Source: Acidobacteriota bacterium (lineage in GTDB: Bacteria > Acidobacteriota > Terriglobia > Bryobacterales > Bryobacteraceae). Taken from it: DNA of 64,000 nucleotides. The position numbers and the translations under genes were made by a program. The notes beneath the pieces were generated by a model. The model worked only from the letters and a program-made list of their open reading frames with translations, had not been told where the DNA came from and ran no database searches. How positions within the stretch are numbered: position 1 is the stretch's first letter; every line of letters begins with the position of its first letter. Positions 42,582 to 52,487 of the stretch are shown piece by piece. The stretch is from NCBI GenBank assembly GCA_029776225.1, contig JAKOTR010000097.1:1-64000 (forward strand). The letters run 5' to 3'.

Positions 42582-42632
42582 ATGGCAAGACGGCGCAGGC
42601 GGAAGCCCGTTCGTTCTGCGCGAACTGAGTAA
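42582..42632 (+). CDS. Possible 16-residue Arg-rich leader peptide
   Basis: ATG at 42582 with GAGG about 9 bp upstream encodes MARRRRRKPVRSARTE-stop. Five consecutive arginines use AGA, CGG, CGC, AGG and CGG codons. It ends 35 bp before the receptor start. It could be a leader peptide that senses translation rate. Short length makes chance occurrence possible. Confidence 0.3.
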   Translation: MARRRRRKPVRSARTE

Positions 42633-42667
42633 CAGTGTGGGATTGACAGAACTTTGGGGGAAAATCG

Positions 42668-45600
42668 ATGGTTTCATGCAGAGTGTTCCGGCTAGCGGCA
42701 CTGATTGGCCTGTTCGCTCTGATTGCGACGGCGCAAACCGGTAGCGGTGTTATTCAAGGCGTGGTGAGGGACACCACCTCCGCCGTCGTCGCTGGAGCGA
42801 ATGTGTCGATCGTCCACGCCGACACGAACAGAAAATACACGACGACGACTAACGAAGTCGGCTTTTTCTCCTTTCCGCCGACTCAACCCGGTTCCTATGA
42901 AGTCACGGTGACCGCGCCAGGCATGCAGACCTGGGTGGGCAAACTCCTCCTGGTAGTTGGCCAGACGGCGGAGATCAGCCCGGTTTTGCGAGTGGGAACG
43001 GTTACCACCGAGATCACCGTGGAGGGCGGAATTACTCCGCTGGTGACGACAACGGATGCGACCATTTCGAGAAACCTGGAACGGACCCGCATCGAGCAAC
43101 TGCCGCTCAACGGGCGCAACATCGCGTCCCTGGTACTGATCAGCACTCCCGGGTTGTTTGGCGGCCAGGACGGCGCCATGAACCCAATCGTGAACGGCAT
43201 TCGCGACGGCGTGGAATTGTACCAGGACGGCGCTATTATCAAGAACCGCGATACGGGTAACTTCGCCGGGCGGCTTCCCGGACTGGATAGCGTTGAAGAA
43301 CTGCGCGTGGAAACCAGTCTTTCCTCGGCCAAATTTGACCGCCCCGGCTCCGTGATTCTCTCTACGAAAAGCGGAGGCAATCGAGTTCACGGAACGCTCT
43401 TCGAAACGCTCCGCAACAGCGCCATCGGCGTTGCCCGGCGCCGCCAGGACTACTATGACAAGCCGCCCCACTACGTGCGAAACGAATTCGGCGGATCGAT
43501 CGGCGGCCCCGTGTACATTCCAAAAATTTACGACGGCAGAAATCGCACGTTCTTCTTCACCTCGCTGGAGTTCCAGCGGATCGCCAGCTCTTCTACGACC
43601 CAGACCACCATGCCGACGATGGCCATGCGCCAGGGCGACTTCAGCGGCCTGGTGGACAACCTCAACCGGTACTACGCGATTTACGATCCCTTCACCACCG
43701 GCGCCGGTCCGACCTGGGAGCGGACGCCTTTTCCGGGAAACCAGATTCCGGCCAGCCGGCAAAGTCCTATCGCCAAGTATGCGTACAGCATCATGCCCGA
43801 GCCGACTAACAACGCCAATCCCTTAGTCACAAACAACTACTTCGGATTGGGTTTTTCCAACACCAGGGATTGGATGTGGACAACCCGCATCGACCAGCGG
43901 CTTAGCGACAACGATCAGATATTTTTCAGAGTCTCCTACAACTTCAACGAGGTGATGTACTCGAACGGCGTGCCATCGCTCGACAGGTTGCTCAACATCG
44001 TGTACGGAACCCACGACACGCCCAGCGGCGTCGCAACGTACACGCGGACTTTCTCGCCCACGTTTATCGGGCAGACGATGGTGTCGTTCTCGCGCGAGGA
44101 CAAGTTCGTTGGGTCGCCGGCTACTCCGACCGGGCAGCCCATGGCCGACATACTGCAAATGCCCAACCCTCGCAACGATCCCATGGTTGTTTACCATTCG
44201 TACAGTTCCGGGTTCGGGCTGAACTTCTCGCAGCAGCAGATGCGCCAGAACTTTACCAACATTCTCGTGATCCAGCAGGATTTCACCAAGCAGCACGGCA
44301 GGCACGAGATCCAGTTCGGAGGCAAGCTGCGGCATGAGTATCTGAAAGTAGCGATCGACAGTTCTACGTCCGGCTCATGGTACAGCAACCAATTCACGGC
44401 GCTTTTCGACCCGTTGAGCGGATCGGCTTACGGCTCCGTGCCGCAGACCGGCCATAACGCGGCCAGTTTTCACATTGGCGCAGTTTCTCAGTACCAGCTC
44501 ACGGTGAAGCGTCCTCCTTATAATCTGCGCGAGTACGCATACGCCGGCTACATTCAGGACAACTGGAAGGTAACTCCCCAGTTGACGATCAACCTGGGGC
44601 TGCGCTACGAGAACCAGCCTGCGATGTTTGAGAAGGATTACTTCATGGTGTCGTTCAACAAGAACACCGGCAGGCTGGTGCTGGGGCGCTCACTTGAGGA
44701 CATGTACAAGCACAAGCAGACCACCCCGGAAGCGATCGAACAGTTCCAGGCGATTGGCGTGGAATTCGAGCCGCGGGACGTCTTGGGTCTGCCGAAGGCC
44801 CTCGTGTACGGCAATCCATGGATTTTCGCTCCCAGGGTCGGGCTTGCATACCGGTTCGGCGACAGCTCGAAACCGTTCGTGCTCCGCGGAGGCTACGGCA
44901 TCTACAATTCGCAGGTGGCCCTGCGGGTTTGGGACAACACTCAGGGCAGCCTGGTGCCCTTCGGCTACCCGATCCAGTATCAGGTGAACGACCAGAGCCT
45001 GGTTGGCGACGGGTTGCCGAATTATGCGCTGCGTTCGGCTCCCGAGTTCGTGGCCGGAGTCAATTCTCGCGAGGCTCTCGACAATCCGCGTTTCGTTCAG
45101 ATTTCCCGCGGGATCGGCATCGAATACACGGATCCGGACCAGCCGCCCAGCATGGCCCACGAGTGGAACATATCCTTAGGGAAGGAACTGTTTGCCGGCA
45201 TTGTGGCCACGGCCAGCTACGTCGGCACCCACGGTCTGAACCTTCCCCAAAAGTACAACTTCAACCGGGCGCCGAACGACTTTGTCTGGTACATGCGAAC
45301 GGGCCTGCGAAAGCCGACGGGAACGTATGCTTCGGTTGGAATGAACCCGTATAACAACACGACTTATGGAAGCATTACCAGCTTCCAGAGGACGGGTTAC
45401 TCGAACAGCAACGCGTTTCAACTTGAAGTACAGCGCAGGTTCTCCGACGGCTACGGCTTCCAGTTCTTCTACCAGATGACCAATGCATTCACTAACTCCA
45501 CCTTTGTAGGGAACGGAGGCGGGCCGACGATCTTCCCGGCGACCACCTACCTGCCGGGCGTGGTTCCCGAGGATTTCGACTCCTTGAACCGGTTCCTCTA

Positions 45601-46351
45601 TTACACGAGAGATACCGCGATCCCCCACCACCAGCTGCGCTGGAATTGGGTTGTGGATCTTCCGTTCGGGCGCAACAAGCTGCTGGGCCGCAATGCGGGA
45701 AGGTTCCTGAACGCATTGATCGGCGGCTGGCAGCTCGCCGGTCTGGGGTCCTACAGCAGCCGGTACTGGTCTCTGCCCACGAGCAACTGGGGCTACCACG
45801 GGAACGTGGAAGTCTACGGGACGAAGTATAAGATCGAGGATTGCTCGGGGAACACGTGCATCCCAGGCTATCTCTATTGGAACGGGTACATCTCGCCGCC
45901 GCTCATCAACAGGAGGGACGAGAATGGCCGCTGCACCGGAATCTGCGGGATACCGGAGCACTATAAGCCTTCCAACCTTCCGTTGATTCCCTATGGCATG
46001 ACGGAGCTGCCGCCCAATGCGCCTGAGGGCACCAACATTACCCAGTACTGGGACTCCAACAACGTCTGGATACGGTTGAAGGACAACTCTGTGGTGCGGA
46101 CCGCCTACGACACGAACTACCACCCGTGGCGAAACCAGTACTTCGCCGGGCCGTGGACGTTCGGGCTTGACGCCTCGCTGTTCAAGACCGTTGTGCTGAC
46201 TGAGAGCGTGAACCTGCGGTTTAATGCCGACTTCTTCAACGTGCTGAACAACCCGGGTCTCCGCTTGCCTGGCGGCAACGGCATTCTGAGCCTGCAGAAC
46301 TCCAACAACTCACCGCGCATGCTCCAGCTCACGGCGAGGCTGACCTGGTAG
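42668..46351 (+). CDS. TonB-dependent receptor with N-terminal carboxypeptidase-regulatory domain
   Basis: A 1,227-residue outer-membrane protein. Signal peptide to about residue 23. Residues 25-105 (GSGVIQGVVRDTTSAVVAGA) are a CarboxypepD_reg/Cna-B-type beta-sandwich. A plug domain follows (GRNIASLVLISTPG, NGIRDGVELYQDG) and then a long beta-barrel whose last residue is Trp after LTARL, the usual outer-membrane assembly end. This is the Oar-like type expanded in acidobacteria, thought to take up oligosaccharides. Start ATG at 42668 has GGGGGAAAATCG upstream. It is the first gene of a carbohydrate locus. Confidence 0.92.
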   Translation: MVSCRVFRLAALIGLFALIATAQTGSGVIQGVVRDTTSAVVAGANVSIVHADTNRKYTTTTNEVGFFSFPPTQPGSYEVTVTAPGMQTWVGKLLLVVGQTAEISPVLRVGTVTTEITVEGGITPLVTTTDATISRNLERTRIEQLPLNGRNIASLVLISTPGLFGGQDGAMNPIVNGIRDGVELYQDGAIIKNRDTGNFAGRLPGLDSVEELRVETSLSSAKFDRPGSVILSTKSGGNRVHGTLFETLRNSAIGVARRRQDYYDKPPHYVRNEFGGSIGGPVYIPKIYDGRNRTFFFTSLEFQRIASSSTTQTTMPTMAMRQGDFSGLVDNLNRYYAIYDPFTTGAGPTWERTPFPGNQIPASRQSPIAKYAYSIMPEPTNNANPLVTNNYFGLGFSNTRDWMWTTRIDQRLSDNDQIFFRVSYNFNEVMYSNGVPSLDRLLNIVYGTHDTPSGVATYTRTFSPTFIGQTMVSFSREDKFVGSPATPTGQPMADILQMPNPRNDPMVVYHSYSSGFGLNFSQQQMRQNFTNILVIQQDFTKQHGRHEIQFGGKLRHEYLKVAIDSSTSGSWYSNQFTALFDPLSGSAYGSVPQTGHNAASFHIGAVSQYQLTVKRPPYNLREYAYAGYIQDNWKVTPQLTINLGLRYENQPAMFEKDYFMVSFNKNTGRLVLGRSLEDMYKHKQTTPEAIEQFQAIGVEFEPRDVLGLPKALVYGNPWIFAPRVGLAYRFGDSSKPFVLRGGYGIYNSQVALRVWDNTQGSLVPFGYPIQYQVNDQSLVGDGLPNYALRSAPEFVAGVNSREALDNPRFVQISRGIGIEYTDPDQPPSMAHEWNISLGKELFAGIVATASYVGTHGLNLPQKYNFNRAPNDFVWYMRTGLRKPTGTYASVGMNPYNNTTYGSITSFQRTGYSNSNAFQLEVQRRFSDGYGFQFFYQMTNAFTNSTFVGNGGGPTIFPATTYLPGVVPEDFDSLNRFLYYTRDTAIPHHQLRWNWVVDLPFGRNKLLGRNAGRFLNALIGGWQLAGLGSYSSRYWSLPTSNWGYHGNVEVYGTKYKIEDCSGNTCIPGYLYWNGYISPPLINRRDENGRCTGICGIPEHYKPSNLPLIPYGMTELPPNAPEGTNITQYWDSNNVWIRLKDNSVVRTAYDTNYHPWRNQYFAGPWTFGLDASLFKTVVLTESVNLRFNADFFNVLNNPGLRLPGGNGILSLQNSNNSPRMLQLTARLTW

Positions 46352-46500
46352 TACTCTGACAGGGCGGGACCACCCGCGGTGCATTTCACGGCCCGGGTGG
46401 AACGGCCGTTTCCGTGGCCGGGACGGAAATCCCGGCCACGGAGCAGGCACCGGCGCCTTTCCTGGAGCCGGTTGCAGGTCAATCTGATCTGCCGAGGAGC

Positions 46501-47517
46501 ATGGACGTGGACAGACGAAAATTCATCACGAACTCAGCGATTGCCCTGGGCGCTTTGAACTCCGCCGAAGTTGCGGAATCCGCCTTGCAGGGCGGGGCGG
46601 CGCAGGGCAGCATTGGGCGGCCGGTTCGAGCCGTGAGCATCGGTTTTAGGCCCGGCCCGTCGTTGGAACAAATCGCGGCGCTAGTGGACCAGGAGGGAGC
46701 GCGTGGCGCCGACCTCATCGCCCTACCAGAAACTTTCCGGGGCCAGAATGAACAGAGCCTGGAAACGCTGGACGGGCCGACAATCAAAGCGCTAGCCCCG
46801 CTGGCGGAGAAACACCGGACCTACATCGTCGCTCCGATCGACCGGAAAGACGGCGAGCGGCGGCTGAACTCCGCGGTGGTTTTGGACCGCCGCGGGCGTA
46901 TCGCAGGCGTTTACGACAAGCTGTATCCGTTTTGGGTCGAAGAGTTCCGAAGGAAGCCCCCCGTCAGCCCGGGTCAGCAAGTCACGGTGATTTCCACCGA
47001 TTTCGGCCGCCTGGGGCTTGCCATCTGCTTCGACGTGAATTGGGCGCCTCTCTGGCAGAGGCTCTCGGATTTCGGGGCGGAACTGGTCGTCTGGCCGAGC
47101 GCATATTCGGCGGGAAAAACGCTTCAGGCGCGGGCGATCGATTTCAGTTACTACATCATGAGCGCGACGTGGGTCCCCGATTGCCTGATCTTCGACATCG
47201 ACGGCGAGCAGCTCGTCTATGAAAAGGGCAACTCGGGAGACTTCAATATAACCCGCTTTACGTTTGATCTGGACCGCTGCATCTTCCATCAGGACCTCAA
47301 CCTGCCCGGCAGACTAGCGAAATTGCTCAAAGAGCGCGGCGACGACGTGGAGCGGGAGAAATGGCTGCCGATGGAAGGGTTGTTTGTGCTCAAGGCCAGG
47401 CGCCCAGGAGTCAGTGCGCGCGCGCTGGCACGGCAGTACGGCCTGGAGGAGCGCCGGCCATATTTGAACCGGAGCCGCAGCGAAGTGGACAAAGCGCGGG
47501 GCTGGCAGTTCACTTAA
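46501..47517 (+). CDS. Tat-type exported carbon-nitrogen hydrolase (nitrilase superfamily)
   Basis: The ATG at 46501, preceded by GAGGAG, gives a 338-residue protein with a twin-arginine-like signal (DRRKFITNSAIALGAL). The catalytic triad Glu-Lys-Cys is visible in LIALPETF, VYDKLYPF and LAICFDVNW. GQQVTVISTDFGRLGLAICFD is the typical strand before the Cys. It hydrolyses a C-N bond of an amide; the substrate is unknown. In a glycan locus it may deacylate an amino-sugar amide. 62 bp separates it from the GH9 gene. Confidence 0.88.
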   Translation: MDVDRRKFITNSAIALGALNSAEVAESALQGGAAQGSIGRPVRAVSIGFRPGPSLEQIAALVDQEGARGADLIALPETFRGQNEQSLETLDGPTIKALAPLAEKHRTYIVAPIDRKDGERRLNSAVVLDRRGRIAGVYDKLYPFWVEEFRRKPPVSPGQQVTVISTDFGRLGLAICFDVNWAPLWQRLSDFGAELVVWPSAYSAGKTLQARAIDFSYYIMSATWVPDCLIFDIDGEQLVYEKGNSGDFNITRFTFDLDRCIFHQDLNLPGRLAKLLKERGDDVEREKWLPMEGLFVLKARRPGVSARALARQYGLEERRPYLNRSRSEVDKARGWQFT

Positions 47518-47579
47518 GTGTGATCGTCCCCGGCGCTGCCGGATATTCCGCACGGGCCGCTCGTGAGGGAGATTTCGTG

Positions 47580-50132
47580 GTGAGGAGATTCACAGACCTG
47601 GTTGTCTTATTCACCCTGCTGATCTGTTCGAGCGCCTTGCTGCAGGGCGCCTCAGAGCGCATCGTGCTCGCCGAGAAAGAGTATTTCGAAGGGCCTGGAT
47701 TTGTCTTCCTCATGTACCACAACAACTACTCGGGCATGCAGGGAGGGCTCCAGATGATGCAATACGGCGAGCGGCTGCTCGATTCGGGGGGCTTGCAGAT
47801 CGTTGGGAGAGACTCCAATGTCCGGGTTGGGGCCCAAGTTCTGCGCCGTGTGGTGGATCGCGAGCGGTCGACCGCGACGATCTTCGGAGAAGTCACGGGC
47901 CTGGGAGTGGGTTACCAGCTGATTTGTCGCACGGACGGCAAGCACATGTTCGTCACGACCCGGTTTGACCGGCCGCTGGATTGGAGCAAGGTGCGCCGTG
48001 CGGCTTTCCGCATATTCCTGTACCCTCCGGCCTATTTCCACAAGTCCTTCCAGGGCGACTCGATGGCGGGGGTTTTCCCGCGGCAGTACAGGGGGCAGCC
48101 GCTGCTTCTGGAGTCGAAAGGCATTCTGAAATTCGCTCAGGAGGATCCGCAGCGGAGTGTCACGTTGGTGCGGCACGGCGGCGGCATGCTACAGCTCGCG
48201 GATGAGCGTGGCAGCCACCCGACGGCATGGTTCTCGGTGACTGCGCCTCTGGAGCCGGGCTCGAGCGAAACCGAGATCAACATAGAAATCAGGCCCTCGA
48301 TCGATCCTAAGTGGCGCCGGCCCCCGGTCATCGGCGTCTCCCAGGTGGGATATCATCCGCGGCAACCAAAGCGCGCCGTGCTGGAACTCGACCCGCGAGT
48401 CGAGGCGACGGGAAAAGTAAGTCTTTATAAGTTAAGCGCCGATGGGGAAAAGCAACTTGTTAAGGCTGATGCCCCAAAGCTTTGGGGACGGTTCCTTTAC
48501 TATAAATACGCGATTTTCGACTTCACTGACGTCGTAAGTCCCGGTGTGTATCTTCTGGAGTACCAGGGACAGACGGCCGGCCCATTCCGCATCGACCGCC
48601 AGGTATATGACGAAGCGTGGCAGCCGACGCTGACGGTTTTCCTCCCAGTACAGATGTGCCATGTGGCGGTCCGCGAGCGCAACAGGTTCTGGCACGGGGC
48701 GTGTCACCTGGACGACGCGCTGCAAGCGCCCGCGGGCCGCAGGCACTTCGACAGCTACCAGCAGGGCGAAAGGGAAACGCGATTCGCGGATTACGAACAC
48801 ATACCCGGGCTGAACTGGGGCGGGTGGCACGATGCCGGAGACTACGATCTGCCCGCGGGAAGCATCACTAACACCACGCTGGCGCTGGCGCTGGCCCAGG
48901 AGGAATTCAAGCCGGGCCTCGACCGCACAACCGTGCGGCGCGAAACGCGCGAGGTGCTGCTCCATGTGCCCGACGGCGAAGAAGACCTGCTGCAACAGAT
49001 AGAGTACGGGGTGGAAGGCCTGCTGGCCTCATTCCGGGTAGCGGGGCATATTTTCCCCGGCATCATCGAAAGCACGCGCGCGCAATACGACGTCACCGGC
49101 GATCCGATGAACGTCACCGACAACCGGGTTTACGACAGCAGCCTCAAGCCCGGCGAGGTGAGGGGAGAGCGCTCCGGAACGCCCGACGACAGGTGGGCGT
49201 TCACTAACCGGAACACCGGACTGCAATACCGGGTGGCGCAGACCCTTGCCGTCGCCAGCCGCGTGCTGCGGCCCAAGAAGCCGGCGCTGGCCGAGGAGTG
49301 TCTGGCAGCCGCGCGCAAACTCTGGGAGTTCGAGCAAACCCATCCGCCGCAGTATGCGCCGAACGCCTACGTGGGCCGGGGCGGGAGCTTTCCCGGAGAC
49401 GAGATTGCCGCCACCGCCGAGTTGTGGCTCACGACCAACGATGCGGTGTATGAAAAGCGCCTCTATGAGTTGCTCCCCCGGATAAAGTCCGCGCCCGCGG
49501 AGCAGGTCGGAGGCGGTCCGGGGTGGACGCTGGCGCGCCTGCTGCCGCGGATTTCGGATCCGGAATTTCGCGGTTTGATACTGGACATCGCCAGGAAATG
49601 GAGGGAGGCCACTGCTCGCCGGGAAGCCTCCAATCCTTACGGCGTGCGCTTCCCTTTGTCGGTTCTGAATGCGTCCTGGAAACTGGATTCGCCCAAGGAC
49701 CTCAACGGATCCGCAATGATGGGCTACAGCTGGAACCTCCAGAGCGACGCCATGCGCGATTACTTCTATCACAAGCACCTGCCTGAGATTTTCGACGAGA
49801 ACACCGTGCTGAACGTGGTGAACTTCGTGCTTGGTTGTCATCCGGCTTCCAATATGAGCTATGTCTCCGGAGTGGGAACAAAGTCGCCGCTGGCCGCCTA
49901 CGGATTCAACCGCGACGACTGGTCATATATTCCGGGGGGAGTGATTCCAGGCGCTTCTTTTGTCCGCCCGGAGTTCATGGAGCTGAAAGAGTTTCCTTAT
50001 CACTTCAATCAAACGGAATACGTAATACATGGCGCTGGAACTTACATATTCAATGTGCTTGCAGCGCAGTGGATACTCGAGCGCGGGCCTCAACAAGCCG
50101 GCGCCGGCAACTCAAGAACGAGGACAAGATGA
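47580..50132 (+). CDS. Secreted glycoside hydrolase family 9 enzyme
   Basis: The GTG at 47580, with GAGGGAG about 12 bp upstream, gives 850 residues and a signal peptide (MRRFTDLVVLFTLLICSSALLQG). An N-terminal beta domain of about 200 residues precedes an Ig-like CelD_N domain (about 245-330, QPKRAVLELDPRVEATG). The (alpha/alpha)6 barrel has GGWHDAGDYDLPAGS, which holds the base Asp, and FNQTEYVIHGAG, which holds the acid Glu. GH9 enzymes are endoglucanases or exo-beta-glucosaminidases. Substrate is not certain. Overlaps the SDR gene by 4 bp. Confidence 0.9.
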   Translation: MRRFTDLVVLFTLLICSSALLQGASERIVLAEKEYFEGPGFVFLMYHNNYSGMQGGLQMMQYGERLLDSGGLQIVGRDSNVRVGAQVLRRVVDRERSTATIFGEVTGLGVGYQLICRTDGKHMFVTTRFDRPLDWSKVRRAAFRIFLYPPAYFHKSFQGDSMAGVFPRQYRGQPLLLESKGILKFAQEDPQRSVTLVRHGGGMLQLADERGSHPTAWFSVTAPLEPGSSETEINIEIRPSIDPKWRRPPVIGVSQVGYHPRQPKRAVLELDPRVEATGKVSLYKLSADGEKQLVKADAPKLWGRFLYYKYAIFDFTDVVSPGVYLLEYQGQTAGPFRIDRQVYDEAWQPTLTVFLPVQMCHVAVRERNRFWHGACHLDDALQAPAGRRHFDSYQQGERETRFADYEHIPGLNWGGWHDAGDYDLPAGSITNTTLALALAQEEFKPGLDRTTVRRETREVLLHVPDGEEDLLQQIEYGVEGLLASFRVAGHIFPGIIESTRAQYDVTGDPMNVTDNRVYDSSLKPGEVRGERSGTPDDRWAFTNRNTGLQYRVAQTLAVASRVLRPKKPALAEECLAAARKLWEFEQTHPPQYAPNAYVGRGGSFPGDEIAATAELWLTTNDAVYEKRLYELLPRIKSAPAEQVGGGPGWTLARLLPRISDPEFRGLILDIARKWREATARREASNPYGVRFPLSVLNASWKLDSPKDLNGSAMMGYSWNLQSDAMRDYFYHKHLPEIFDENTVLNVVNFVLGCHPASNMSYVSGVGTKSPLAAYGFNRDDWSYIPGGVIPGASFVRPEFMELKEFPYHFNQTEYVIHGAGTYIFNVLAAQWILERGPQQAGAGNSRTRTR

Positions 50133-50881
50133 AGCTTGATGGAAGAGTCTGCTTGATTACCGGCGGAAGCTGCGGCATTGGCGCAGCGACCGCGCGCGAG
50201 TTTGCGCGCCGCGGAGCGGATGTCGCGATCTGTGGCCTTCCCGAGGACGAGGCGCTTGGCCTGAGCGTGAAAAAGGAGCTCGAAGGTTTTGGCAGCAAAG
50301 CGCTGGCTATGACGGCCGACATCGCGAAGCCTGCCGAAGCAGTGCGTTGTGTCGAGAAAACTGTGGAGGCGTTTGGGAAACTGGATTTTCTCGTCCACTG
50401 CGCGGGAGGACCTGCACCGGGCAGCTTGCTGGAGGTGTGCGAGGAGACCTGGTACAAGGCTTTCGATATTCACGTGCACGCTGTGTTTCACCTGGCCCGG
50501 GCCGCCGTGCCGTGGCTGATCAAGCAGGGCGGCGGCGGCATTCTGCTGGTTTCCTCGGCGGCCGGATATCGGGGATGCCTGGGAGCTATCGCGTATGGGG
50601 TGGCGAAGGGGGCGATACCGCAATTTACGCGCGCACTCGCTCGCGAACTGGCGGACTACAACATACGCGTGAACTGCGTTGCTCCCGGAGTGATCCGCAC
50701 GCGGTTTCAGGACTATCTCACTCCCGAACAGGTTCAGAACAACATCCAAAACCGCATTCCGCTCCACCGCGAGGGGCGGCCGGAGGACGTGGCCGCGGCG
50801 CTGGTCGCTCTGGCCGAAAATGATTTCATTACGGGCGCCGAGCTCCCGGTGGACGGGGGCATGACGATGCGAATGGTCTAG
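50129..50881 (+). CDS. Short-chain dehydrogenase/reductase
   Basis: A 250-residue SDR. Cofactor motif TGGSCGIG at residues about 11-18, NAG-equivalent HCAGGPAPG, catalytic Ser in LLVSSAAGY and YGVAK for the Tyr-Lys pair. The C-terminal GAELPVDGGMTM is typical. It may reduce or oxidise a sugar or sugar acid released by the locus. ATG at 50129 overlaps the GH9 stop (ATGA); the longer open frame upstream lies inside GH9. Confidence 0.9.
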   Translation: MKLDGRVCLITGGSCGIGAATAREFARRGADVAICGLPEDEALGLSVKKELEGFGSKALAMTADIAKPAEAVRCVEKTVEAFGKLDFLVHCAGGPAPGSLLEVCEETWYKAFDIHVHAVFHLARAAVPWLIKQGGGGILLVSSAAGYRGCLGAIAYGVAKGAIPQFTRALARELADYNIRVNCVAPGVIRTRFQDYLTPEQVQNNIQNRIPLHREGRPEDVAAALVALAENDFITGAELPVDGGMTMRMV

Positions 50882-50905
50882 GCCCGATAGTCGCAGGAGG
50901 AGGAA

Positions 50906-52432
50906 ATGGATATAGATCGCCGAACATTTCTGGCCGGAGGTCTGGCGTCGACGCTGTCGGCCGCCCGCGGCGCGGCACGGCGCCCGCATCAGGGGCTGCC
51001 CAAGACCGACAGCCACTACCGGCAAGTGCACACCTATATCGAGGAAGTGCCGGTGCCCGAATACCGTTGGGCTTCCGAAAAGGCCTACGAAGCTTTTCGC
51101 GATATGAAGTACGGCGTGCGATTGCACTGGGGGCTGTACTCGATTAAGGGCGAGCCGAACGAGTCCTGGCCGTTCCTCAAAATGTCCTTCGAGGAGCGGC
51201 AGCGCTACCAGGAACTGTACAAGACGTGGAATCCGCAAGGTTTCAACGCCGACGAGTGGATGGATCTTTTCGCGGAAAGCGGAATGAAGATGTTCGCCTT
51301 TACCACGAAGCACCACGACGGCTTCTCCATGTTCCACACGCGTACGCGCGTGAAGCGGCGGACGAACTGGACGGCGCCCGGCGGGCCGCGCATCGAGTCC
51401 TGCGACCTGGCTTACAGCATCGCCGAAACGCCGTTCCGCCGGGACGTGGTGAAGGAGCTTTGCGACGCGGCACGTAAGCGAAACATCAAGATCGACCTCT
51501 ACTTCTCGCACCCGGACTGGTACGACGCCGACTTCCGGCCTTACGTCTATCATCCCTTGCAGGTGCCTTCCTCAGACGTCCTCACCCTGGATTTCGCCAC
51601 CGCCAAGAAGCGGCTTGGTGATCTGATGGTGACCGTTCCCGATCCCACGCCGGAAGAGGTCGACCGCATGGTTGCACGGCACCGCGCGCAACTTACCGAA
51701 CTGCTGACGCAGTACGGCAAGATCGACATGCTCTGTCTGGACATGTGGTTTGGCCCGAAGATATGGCCGCGAATCCGCGAAACTATTTTGCATATAAGAA
51801 AGATTCAGCCTGACGTGATGCTGCGCGCGCGGGGCATAGGCAATTACGGGGACTATTACACCCCGGAGGGCTTCGTCCCAGGCAAAAAGAGCAACACGGA
51901 CATGCCCTGGTTTGTGATCTATCCGCTGGGAAGGTCGTTCTCCTACGAATCGGTCGCGGAGAACCACAAAGGAGCCGGCTGGATTGTGCGCAACCTGGTG
52001 GATTCGGTGGCCAAGGGGGGCAACTTCATGGTCGGGATCGGCCCGGACGGCAACGGGCGGTTCCATCCCACTGCCGTAAGCCAGTTGAAGGAGGCCGGCG
52101 CCTGGTTGAAGGTGAACGGCGTTGGCATTTACTCTACCCGGCCCCGTCAAGGGGACCTGTGGCACGAGGGCGACGACGTGAGGTTTACCAGGACCAAGGA
52201 CGGGAAAACCATCTACGCATTCGCATTGAAATGGCCCGGCAATAAGCTGTTGCTGCACACCGTCCGCCCGGCGAAAGGCTCCACGATTCGCATGCTGGGA
52301 ACGTCCGAGCGGCTTAATTGGAAGCTGTCCGAAGCCGGACTGGAAATCGAGCTCCCGGCCGGCATGGAAGACGAATCGCGGCGCCCCTGCCGTTTTGCGT
52401 GGGGATTCGAGATTCACCCGGAGGCCGCCTGA
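50906..52432 (+). CDS. GH29-like alpha-L-fucosidase, Tat-exported
   Basis: A 508-residue protein with a twin-arginine signal (DRRTFLAGGLASTLSA). GH29 features: MKYGVRLHWGLYSI, FAFTTKHHDGFSMF and the nucleophile region KIDMLCLDMWFG with Asp before Met-Trp. A C-terminal beta-sandwich follows (about 415-508). GH29 enzymes remove alpha-L-fucose from glycans. The Asp-Met-Trp form deviates slightly from the common WFDG, so another alpha-glycoside is possible. GGAGGAGG precedes the ATG. Confidence 0.85.
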   Translation: MDIDRRTFLAGGLASTLSAARGAARRPHQGLPKTDSHYRQVHTYIEEVPVPEYRWASEKAYEAFRDMKYGVRLHWGLYSIKGEPNESWPFLKMSFEERQRYQELYKTWNPQGFNADEWMDLFAESGMKMFAFTTKHHDGFSMFHTRTRVKRRTNWTAPGGPRIESCDLAYSIAETPFRRDVVKELCDAARKRNIKIDLYFSHPDWYDADFRPYVYHPLQVPSSDVLTLDFATAKKRLGDLMVTVPDPTPEEVDRMVARHRAQLTELLTQYGKIDMLCLDMWFGPKIWPRIRETILHIRKIQPDVMLRARGIGNYGDYYTPEGFVPGKKSNTDMPWFVIYPLGRSFSYESVAENHKGAGWIVRNLVDSVAKGGNFMVGIGPDGNGRFHPTAVSQLKEAGAWLKVNGVGIYSTRPRQGDLWHEGDDVRFTRTKDGKTIYAFALKWPGNKLLLHTVRPAKGSTIRMLGTSERLNWKLSEAGLEIELPAGMEDESRRPCRFAWGFEIHPEAA

Positions 52433-52487
52433 TGCGGCCGCTATCACCAAGCCGTTCGCCAGAAACTCTAGTCGAGGAACGCGAACC

